The notes under the pieces are model-generated. The model worked only from the letters and a program-made list of their open reading frames with translations. It did no database searches and was not told where the DNA came from. Below, one piece after another: positions 55,747 through 64,000 of a stretch of DNA of 64,000 nt. The DNA lies in NCBI RefSeq assembly GCF_002865645.1, contig NW_020194555.1, positions 2,940,288 to 3,004,287 of the forward strand, written 5' to 3'. Numbering within the stretch: position 1 is the first letter of the stretch; each line of letters begins with the position of its first letter. Made by a program: the position numbers and the translations under genes. Source of the stretch: Hyaloscypha bicolor E. Its lineage: Eukaryota > Ascomycota > Leotiomycetes > Helotiales > Hyaloscyphaceae.

Positions 55747-57731
55747 ATGGCGGATTGCGCTGTGTGCAGGAAGCTTCAGTTCGACAGGTTCGATAAGCTT
55801 TGCGAAGGAATGATCCTAATAAGAGGTATCGATATCCCAAGCCGTACTCTAGCCGCAAGTTCACAAGCTGGCTGTGAGACTTGCTTGATCATACATGACG
55901 TCCAGACAACCACCCAAGTAGGCCTGTCCTGGTTCAAAACGTATGTCTGTCTAAGAAAAACCACCATGGAAGCGCCCCTCCTTATCGCTAGTGGATCTAC
56001 AGCGCATCAACGATTATTTGCGTCAGAAGAGATGCAAATTTACACTCTACAAGGGTGGGTCCGCCATTCATTCTTGGTCAATGTCATTGAAGGTGCTAAT
56101 TAGTAGACAGAGGAGAAGCCAATAAAGCGTGGCCTTCGATAGGGGTTACTCGCGACGTATTGGACGACCCTGTCTCTACTGCTGGTATGAAGCTTGCAAA
56201 AGAATGGTTGGAAGAGTGCATATCACCAACACACGCCGGATGCCAGGGTTCCATTGAGGCACGACTTCCTACTCGCGTGATTTATCTCGGGCTGGACGGC
56301 GAACACCCTAGACTCCTCGTCACCAATGGCACCAGAGGCAAATATGTAACTTTATCTCATTGTTGGGGCAAAGTTTCTCCTTTGGTAACAACGAAATCCA
56401 CCTTGAAGAAGAGAATAGCAGGTATATGTGTGGCCGAATTGCCGAAAACTTTCCAGGACGCAATTCTCGTTACGCACGGGCTGGGATTCAGATATCTCTG
56501 GATCGACTCTCTATGCATCGTTCAAGATTCGAAAGAAGATTGGGACATTGAATCTTCTCGGATGCAAGATGTTTATGCTTGTGCGATCTTCAATATCTCG
56601 GCTGATGCTGCTCTTGACTCAACATCAGGGCTCGGCACCCGGAGGCGGCTACCGCCTGGAATAGCTGTGGGGAGTCCGAAAAATGGAGATTATGTGCGCG
56701 TTGGACCGTTCTTCGATTGTACCGATTCCTCTGGAGTCTCGCATGTACCGAGGGATGAAGAACATTTAAAACACGTCCTCGACACACGGGCATGGGTTCT
56801 CCAAGAACGCATGCTCTCTCCACGAATTTTACATTTCTCCGAGTATGAGATGGCTTGGGAATGTGATACTTGCTGTCGATGCGAATGCACAGTTTCGAGC
56901 AGGAAGCCCATGGCCAGATCTTTTCGGACCATATTTGGAGATACTCGCTCATCTACTGATGAAGTGCCTACTGCCTGGTTTGAGCTAATCAGGCAATATT
57001 CCACATTGAATCTCACTTGTGAGTCTGACAGATTTCCCGCAGTTGCTGGTCTAGCATCCAGAGCCGCGAAAATTTTCAACAAGACATATCTTGCCGGTCT
57101 CTGGAAGGAGACCCTGCCGTATTGTCTCCTATGGCACGTAAAGCGCTACTCCTCTTCAACTCGATTAAAAGAGTACGTCCCATCTTGGTCCTGGGCCTCA
57201 ATACACGGAGAAATCATCATGGAGACGGGAATTTCTTCTATGAAGCGTCTCGACAAACTTGAGGCCGACCATGAGGCCGAGATAATGGGAATTGAGTGTG
57301 ATTATGGAGGAGGAAATGTATACGGGTCCTTGCGACACGGGAGTATTGATATCAAAGGCAGAAAAGCCCCCGCCAAATTCGTCGAATTCGGCGGGGGCTT
57401 CTTTAGATTGATATTGGAAGCCCCAAAGTTTCCAGAGCTTGGGAGTCCAGAGGAAGTTTGGCCAGATGTCGCCGACTGGAGCGAACTTCGGAATGCCGAT
57501 GATTGCTTTCTCTTCATCATATTCATGTCGGAGTACTTCCTCATCAATTCTCTGATACTCAGACCAGCAACCGGCAGGCCAGGAACTCCTGATGGGAAGA
57601 ACTGTTATAGAAGAATTGGCTTTTGTATGCCATATAGGCCCCCCAGGGACGGTCATCTCTGCCTTTTTGAATGGATACCAGGAGGAGGAAATCTGTCTCG
57701 TATAAATTGGGGTGTGGGTATTGGCTCTTGA
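55747..57731 (+). CDS. HET-domain (heterokaryon incompatibility) protein
   Basis: Exons 55747-56054 and 56111-57731 give 642 aa. The N-terminus has two CxxC pairs (MADCAVCRK and GCETCLII). The HET domain begins at about residue 180 with KYVTLSHCWG, continues with LPKTFQDAILVTHGLGFRYL and WIDSLCIVQDSKEDWDIESS (about 230), and ends with the ACAIFNISA/RAWVLQERMLSPRILHF elements: a complete set of the HET blocks. The remainder includes YVPSWSWASIHGEI, frequent in this family. HET-domain proteins act as triggers or executors of cell death after fusion of unlike hyphae, and the domain is related to TIR-type folds. The intron (56 nt) was placed where it joins LQG to GEANKAWPSIG in frame. The gene contains a strong hairpin at 57364-57400. 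Confidence 0.93.
57364..57400. repeat. Near-perfect hairpin within the HET coding region
   Basis: 57364-57381 pairs with 57383-57400: 18 bp with one mismatch and a one-base apex (AAGCCCCCGCC... / ...GGCGGGGGCTT). It encodes KAPAKFVEFGGGFF, so the frame stays open. Confidence 0.9.
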
Positions 57732-58617
57732 TTGAAGGAAGTTGTGAAGCAGCAGCGCTTGGAAATGAGGTTAAAAATTCTGTCCGCATTCATCTACACA
57801 TTCAAGAACATTTATCGAGTCATTTGATTAGGTTTGGCTGCCGACCTACTCTTGGTTCTCAGCTGCGCTCGCAAGTGTTAAATTTAGTACTGGCGAACGG
57901 GGACACTTCATTGAATTGAAAGCCACCCCTACTATAGAATTGCACATATTCCTATATTCCTACCTAAAATGAAGCCCAGATATGGCACTGTTTAGCCAAG
58001 TCACTGCGTACTTTATTCAAGGGTGCGACATCCGTACTGGCGAATTCGTTCGCTAGTACTAAGTTACTACTGGCGTATGACCAAAAATATCTTTTCTCAT
58101 TCACACAGCGCTCTAACGAACCAAATCCCAGAATCAAGTATCTTCAGGAGGTACACCTCTGGTTGATTTGGCCTTTTGCGAAAGGATTTGAGGGCTTTGC
58201 AAGGTTTGGTAGGCGAACGATTCGCTCATACTGAGTGTTAGCGTGGCGGATACATACGAAACGTCCACCGGTCATCGGCACCTGGCACAATTGGAAATCA
58301 ATTGCGCATCGTCAAGCAACCTCCCTGATCCAGTTTATACCGGCGATTCTCTCATGCCATACATCTTTGGCCTCGTGCAAATCAGCTTCGGCGGATGAGT
58401 TGAGCCCTTTTTCGGGTGTTTTCGTGCTTAGCGAGCCCCTTTTTGGCCAAGCATCATCAGTCGAGGCCCGTGCACTCTGAAAGCAAAAGCAAAGCTTGAC
58501 CGCTTTTTATATTCAAGTACCGTGGTACGACGTTCAGACCATCAAATGGATCACTTCTAGTCGGGAAGACGCGGAAGTCTTGGCTCAAACACTTTCTCCC
58601 CCACATTACGCTCGGCG
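57732..58617. other. Intergenic region after the HET gene
   Basis: About 885 bp, AT-rich at first. The phrase TACTGGCGAA recurs near 57889 and 58034, and a TTAGCGAGCCCCTTTTTGG box lies at 58428. I see no gene. Confidence 0.4.
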
Positions 58618-59335
58618 ATGCCTCCCTCCACCCATTCACCATACCCTGGAACATGGTACGTCCAGTACTCCAGCCGAAATCTCTGGCACGGGAGGCGAAA
58701 TGTACATGCCATCTTTACAGACACGAATTCGTTAGATTATACGTACCAAGAGATAAGCGCTGCGGAAATGAAATCCCACCAAGAACTGAGCTGGGAAGTG
58801 GTGGGGAATGGGAAGGACGGGAAACTAGAGAGTTGGATGAAGGAGACGGAGATGGGGATTGAGGATACCTCTGGTGAGCTTTTTGCTTGTCCATCCTAGT
58901 TTTCAACGGCAGAGTCAGACTCGAGATTCCTAGAAGGTTGATCTAATTTCGGACGGATGATCACTAATATTGAAATTGGCGTCAGGAGAGATTAGAGCCG
59001 ATTGGCGATCTATCTGGATGGCTGTTTTCTTCTCTACGGGGTTAGAATCTCCTGGCGGGATCGATGTCCTCTGTAATCGACAAAAGAGAATCGGGGATGA
59101 AACGATGAACGATATCCAGGGAATTATCACGTCCAAAGCTGATCATTTTCTGGACTTGAAGGGTGTGGTGCTGTTGCAGGTCCCGGATGATGGCGCCAGA
59201 AATTCTGAGATAAGAAAGGCAGAGGAACAGAGGCAATTGGATTGGGAGAAGAGGACTGGAAAAAATGAGGGGATCTCGGAGGATCTGATTTATGACGACG
59301 AGGAGAAGGAGAGTTCCAAATGTGTGGTTCAATAA
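58618..59335 (+). CDS. Hypothetical protein (201 aa)
   Basis: Exons 58618-58873 and 58986-59335 give 201 aa. No family recognised. The frame across the 112-nt intron is continuous (MGIEDTSG + EIRADWRSIWMAVFF), and the translation has plausible secondary structure: SPYPGTWYVQYSSRNLWHGR, LSWEVVGNGKDGKLESWMKE, FFSTGLESPGGIDVLCNRQK, and a charged C-terminal helix (EIRKAEEQRQLDWEKRTGKN, then an acidic stretch). An alternative start in another frame at 58653 gives a less protein-like product. It sits between the HET gene and the NLR-like gene and is flanked by two copies of a 19-bp box, so a link to either gene is possible but unproven. Confidence 0.5.
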
Positions 59336-60062
59336 ACCTCAATTGGTACAGGCATCTCGTCTTATGCGCCGAGCAAACCAAATTTCCATGCCAACGAGTT
59401 GCCAGCTGCCATATGATGTCAATTCACTTTCATCCATCCCCTGCTCGGGTTTCTTGAAGGCGAAGTGACTTGAGCATTTCTGTAAGCGCTGTCAGTTAGC
59501 GAGCCCCTTTTCTGGTCCGCGACACCAGGCGAGCTTTGCTTCCTCTTTATCCGCCGCCACCCGCTGTCGTTGTGTCTCTTCAGCTGTCAAGTCCTTGAAG
59601 TCCCCTCAATTTTCCCCAAGCAAAAACCTTGTTCTGTCGGTTAATATGGAGAATCCCAACCCTTTGCATCTGAAATCTCGTTCCTTTAATACAAGCAACC
59701 GCCATGGGTTTGATACTGAGTTGGCCACTCAGCTAGTGTGGCCGGACCTTATCAATGCATCCAGTGCCAGTTCTGAGGACGAAATTCGAATGCGGCTGGG
59801 ATGGTTGGCTTGAGGATAGACCCAACACATAGATTCGAGGAAGGATCGATATGACGCTCATATATATTGATTGTATTTCATGGAAATGATAAGAAAATAT
59901 AGTGTGGCGCAGAACCCGAGATCTTGGGAAAATGGCGTGGCTGTATTTTCCTTGGCAAAAGCTTATTTCATATTAAAAGACGTTATTGCATTTTGACTTA
60001 CACGTCGTGTGCTTGTCTATTGTTACTGTTATAGTGCAATATTGCGTCTAGAATAAATTGTA
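59336..60062. other. Intergenic region, 3' of the NLR-like gene
   Basis: About 730 bp. It holds the second copy of the TTAGCGAGCCCC box (59498) and a 55-codon frame from ATG 59646 (MENPNPLHLKSRSFNTSN) of doubtful reality. AT-rich towards the NLR stop codon. Confidence 0.4.
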
Positions 60063-63000
60063 TTACAACATCTCTCCGTTAATTATTTCCCCTTGCTTCT
60101 CTAGCAAAGATGCTAAGTTACGCCGGCTTTCGATTGTCTCGGAGTGCTCAGCTCCATATACAGCTTCACATCGTTCTAACTCAAGTTGGAAAAGAATCTC
60201 GGCTGCTGGAAGATCGCCTAGCATTATGAGCGTGCTTGCCAGATTGAAGAGACTCGTGAGCGTCTTAGGGTGGTCTTTGCCTAGCACCGTCTCGCAAAGC
60301 TGGAGCGTTTGCCGATATATCTCCTCAGCGGCTTTGTACTTCCCTTGGCTTTCAAGGACCGTTGCTAGGTTATTCATGCTTGTAAGCGTGTTAGGATGGT
60401 CTTTGCCTAGTACCGTTTCGCGAAGCTGGAGCGTTTGCCGATGCATCTCCTCAGCGGCTTCGTACTTCCCTTGGCTTTTAAGGACCGACGCTAGGTTGTT
60501 CATGCTCGTGAGCGTGTCAGGGTGGTCTTTGCCTAGCAACGTCTTACGGAGCTGGAGCGTTTGCCGATGCATCTTCTCAGCGGCTTTGTACTTCCCTTGG
60601 CTTTCAAGGACCGACGCTAGGTTATTTATGCTCGTAAGCGTGTTAGGGTGGTCTTTGCCTAGTACCGTCTCGCGAAGCTGGAGCGTTTGCCGATACATCT
60701 CCTCAGCGGCTTCGTACTTCCCTTGGCTTTTAAGGACCAACGCTAGATTATTCATACTCGTGAGCGTCTTAGGGTGGTCTTTGCCTAGCACCGTCTCACG
60801 GAGCTGGAGCGTTTGCCGATGCATCTTCTCAGCGGCTTTATACTTCCCTTGGCTTTCAAGGACCGACGCTAGGTTATTCATACTTATAAGCGTATTAGGG
60901 TGGTCTTTGCCTAGTGCCGTTTCGCAGAGCTGGAGCTCTTGCCGATGCATCTCCTCAGCGGCTTCGTACTTCCCTTGGATTTGAAGGACCAACGCTAGGT
61001 TGTTCATACTCCTGAGCGTGTCAGGGTGGTCTTTGCCTAGCACTGCTCCTCGCACACGAGACACTTCTTGATACCTTAGAGAAGCAAGACCATATCGACC
61101 TTGATTTTCATCGTATAGAGCCAAGTTCTCTAGGAGATCGGCCCGTTGGAGACGTGTACTCTCGGATGAAGAACAACAACTGAGGGACTTCAAAGCATGA
61201 GGGTAGAGAGTTTCACACTCCCGCCAGGTTCCATGCCTGCCACTAGGGAATTTCGCCGCCATCATAAATAGCGCTCTTTCCTGCCACATACTCTGTGACC
61301 CCTGCAAGGCCAGCCACTTTTGGGTTGAGAGGTGGACTAGCCGATGAACTTCGAACTCGCGTCCTCCTTTCTCCACAGATATCAAGGAGAACGATAGTAG
61401 AGTTCCCAAAGCTTTGTTGAACTCAACCCGGCGATCCGTCTCCTGGCGCAGTAGTGCCTCCGGAATCCCTTGACAATCCAGCACTGCTATGAGAGATAGC
61501 AAGTCTGCAGCACGCGGCATCTGTTTAGCAATCTGATCGAAGGATAACTTCCATGTTCTGATCACCGAGTTCTCACTTGTAGGATCCCTGCGAGGATCTG
61601 GCAAGTTCTCGTCGAGGTAGTCTTGTAGGTCATTATCACTAGCTTCGAGGTCTCTGGTGTATGCAGCCACAGTCATGCCGTTTTCTTTGATAAACGCAGC
61701 AGCCTGAGTGATTGCAAGCGGTATGAATCCTAGTGTCGCCACGAGGTTTTGATTTTCGGAAGAACTGGTGCCCTTGTCCGTGGCCACTTTCACTTGCAGT
61801 AGCTGCTCTGCATCCAGAGGAGGTAATGGTGTGATCTCAATCGCTTTCTCTTGATCTGTCAGTCGTTGGCCAACTCTTGCATCCCGAGTCGTGATGAGGA
61901 CAGATCCCTGAGGATGGCGGGGTAAGAGGCCAGCAAATGATGAACTTGGACGATCTATTTGAGAGCGTGACACCGGTCCAAAGAACATCTCTATATCGTC
62001 GGCATTATCTAGTACAAGAAGCCATGGGCCGGCGTCCTCCTTGCTTAACCATCGTACAACCAGAGTGAGGATTTCAATGTTTGGATCCTCCCAACCTAGT
62101 AATTGCAAATCTCGCGCAATGCCTCTATAAGCCTGTTCCAGCTTTTCCGGCGTACTTGCATGAATCCATATGATATGGCCAGTAGGGTTCTGTTCTTTCC
62201 ATGTATAGGCATATTCAACAACGATTTGTGACTTGCTGTATATAGTTTAGTAGGGCACTGGCTCGTGGATATCGAACTCACCCAATTCCTCCAATCCCAC
62301 AAAGCGCAACCCGACGTTTAGTTTCGAATCTCTTGTCGATCTCCTGGAGAACGTCTTTTCGTCCCACAAAGTTTGGGTCTCTCTCGAAAGGGACTGAGAA
62401 GATCAATTTAGTGTTGGATGCTATATGGGGCAGAAGAGTTGGCAGAGAACCACCTTGCCAATTGTCAGTATATCATTTCACTCTTGGAACTACAACGAAC
62501 ATATCTGACCCAAAGTGACATTCCCTAGCCCTGCTAGTGCACCTGGTCTTTGCTGCTCGAGAAGCACCCGCACAACAGAGTCGATCGCCTTAGTTACCAC
62601 CGCGCTCTGAAGATAGGCCTTCGTGTGACCTACGACTTCATCCATCTTCTCCCACTCTTCCAACGATACTACTCCGGCCCCATGTGTCACGTTGAATCGA
62701 TAGTAAATATCAGGACACTCCACAAATTTGCGACTTAACCGATTTGCTACCTCTTCACAATTCGTCGCTATCTTCTTCAGGGTATCGATAAGTTTCAAGG
62801 GAAGGATTCTCTGGAACGCGTCTGGCTTAGCAAGTCCAATCGTTCCTGGGTGACCAGTACCAAGGCTGACAATACATCCCACATGTCGGTCATTTCCAAA
62901 AATGAGCCTTGCTTCTTCAATAACCTCTTCGACCGGATTGTTGCATTTAATGCCCGCGTCCAGGAAATCCTCTGCGACCTGACCTGGCTCCGCGATTGAT

Positions 63001-63702
63001 ATCCTCTTGAAGAATGTGGGAGCGGCTGTCGTCGCTCGAGCAACTTCCCAGATCCTGCAGTTGATGCTTCGGTTCTCACGCACCTCATATGATCGAAATC
63101 GTCGCGGAAATTCTAGGTTGCTGGCAGCCATAGCAAGGACAATGCTAGATGATTCCCAGTTAGCTGGATCAGGAGATCTGTCAGACTAGCTTACACTCGT
63201 CCCAGCCCACCTGCCAAACTCTCATCAATCATCATCAGCTCAGCATTGCCTGCTGGGCGTGCAGCAACCACACGCTTCATTTCAGCCTCGAGCGTCGACG
63301 CCTTGAAAGTACCATCTTGAATTTTCCACTTCGTGTTTTTTTTCGAAAAGATATTGCCTGCAACGGTATTGTATTGTTCTAAGGCTTCCCTTGTGTCCAT
63401 CCTCAGTCGTCCCAACATCAGTGCAACTAGCCTGACAGAAGTCACCACTGGTATTATGACTCTAGTGGAAAGCTTACCCTCCTGTGCTTGTGCCTCCGAT
63501 GAGGTGGAAGTATTCGCAAGGCCGTGGTAGTTCCGTCAGGGCGAGGTCGTGCTTGAGCCTGGACATGATCTCGTCGAGTATGAGGAGCTCCGAGACTCCA
63601 CGAATGCCGCCTCCATCTGCAGATTAGACAGTCAGTATAGATCTTCGCAGAGGGCGCAGAGAATGTACCGAGTGCCAGCAGATTCACTGGGCCAGTGCTC
63701 AT
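60063..63702 (-). CDS. Patatin-NB-ARC-TPR protein (fungal NLR-like, STAND ATPase)
   Basis: Six exons on the minus strand: 63702-63669, 63616-63478, 63431-63195, 63144-62510, 62453-62282, 62235-60063; 1129 aa, all phases consistent. The patatin-like phospholipase domain comes first: DGGGIRG at residues 12-18 (oxyanion hole), GTSTGG at 53-58 (nucleophile Ser55) and DAG at 199-201 (catalytic Asp), so the dyad is intact. Next is VPFERDPNFVGRKDVL (370-384) and the NB-ARC ATPase: Walker A GIGGIGKS (401-408), Walker B WLLVLDNADD (477-486), sensor-like GSVLITTRDARV and GFIPLAITQAAAF. From about residue 775 TPR repeats follow, including six nearly identical 42-aa units. Architecture and repeats match fungal NLR-like cell-death/allorecognition proteins such as Neurospora PLP-1. 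No stop or frameshift; it appears functional. Confidence 0.93.
60156..61037 (-). repeat. Seven 126-bp TPR units, six near-identical
   Basis: Units of 42 codons starting GKDHP run at 61037-60912, 60911-60786, 60785-60660, 60659-60534, 60533-60408 and 60407-60282, with a more diverged unit at 60281-60156. Odd units read QGKYEAAEEM, even units QGKYKAAE(K/E), so the array was amplified in 252-bp dimers. Confidence 0.9.
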
Positions 63703-64000
63703 TGTCGTCTTAGATGTATATCCTGAATGAGAAGCCGGAGGTGGTGTTTAATCCTAGGCTTCGGTGTTGGAAGCTCAGCCTCAGCAGCAGACATCACGCA
63801 AATCGGGTGGCGCTTGGGAGCGAGTGTTCTCAGCTGTAATTCGTACTGAAGAGCGCCAGTGAAAGGTCGCCATTCCATTCCCGTAATTCTCCTCCCACTA
63901 CAGATTCACATTACTCTTTATTCTTACCAGAGAACTCCCGCTTGGGCCAACTCACTGCGCAAGCGATGCAGCTGTTTACCCCTAAACTATAAAGTTTTTT
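63703..64000. other. Upstream region of the NLR-like gene
   Basis: The last 298 bp hold the presumed promoter of the patatin-NB-ARC-TPR gene. I see no other gene or motif that I can support. Confidence 0.4.

Noticed and set aside
60058..60984. 308-codon plus-strand open frame rich in Trp/Ser repeats
   Set aside because: It is the antisense shadow of the TPR array; its repeats come from the codons of the real gene on the minus strand.
1..64000. tRNA, rRNA and CRISPR arrays
   Set aside because: No cloverleaf with a convincing GTTCGANTC arm, no rRNA core sequence and no regularly spaced direct repeats of CRISPR type were seen.

Overview
The window is nuclear DNA from a filamentous ascomycete. 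The evidence is short spliceosomal introns (about 46-110 nt, often with CTAAC/CTGAC-like branch points), fungus-specific proteins (Ppg1, Egt1, SreA, Tvp15, a HET-domain protein, a patatin-NB-ARC-TPR protein) and repeats that carry the C-to-T/G-to-A signature of repeat-induced point mutation (RIP). A Leotiomycete-type host is my guess; I cannot prove it without a database search.

Left part (1-9.9 kb) is ordinary core genome: Rho GDP-dissociation inhibitor (+), Ppg1-type phosphatase (-), a Pro/Gln-rich zinc-knuckle protein (+) and the AP-3 complex beta subunit (-). At 9.95-13.63 kb lies a very AT-rich 3.7 kb element: two Tc1/mariner-type copies fused head to head as an almost perfect giant palindrome, flanked by a TA duplication and heavily mutated by RIP. 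It sits only about 57 bp upstream of the AP-3 beta start codon and 220 bp upstream of the next gene, so it splits what was probably a compact bidirectional promoter.

Middle part (13.8-49.1 kb): a 254-aa protein of unknown role, kinetochore Nuf2, the 13-exon ergothioneine synthase Egt1, a Cys/His-rich unknown protein, a broken gene interrupted by a 283-bp MITE, a long basic/acidic low-complexity protein, a thioredoxin with an optional mitochondrial leader, an F-box-like relic, a peroxisomal D-amino-acid oxidase, an OTU deubiquitinase and the two-finger GATA iron regulator SreA, which has about 6 kb of gene-poor DNA upstream. Several genes (Egt1, thioredoxin, D-amino-acid oxidase, SreA) concern redox, sulfur/nitrogen or iron homeostasis, but their order gives no evidence of a co-regulated cluster.

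Right part (50-64 kb): Tvp15 and a small membrane protein, a gene-poor stretch, a decayed medium-chain dehydrogenase, then a HET-domain protein, a small unknown protein and a complete patatin-NB-ARC-TPR (NLR-like) gene with near-identical TPR repeats. This right end resembles an allorecognition / programmed-cell-death neighbourhood and is the most interesting functional system here. No tRNA, rRNA or CRISPR was recognised. All splice sites were deduced by eye from frame and consensus and have not been checked against transcripts.
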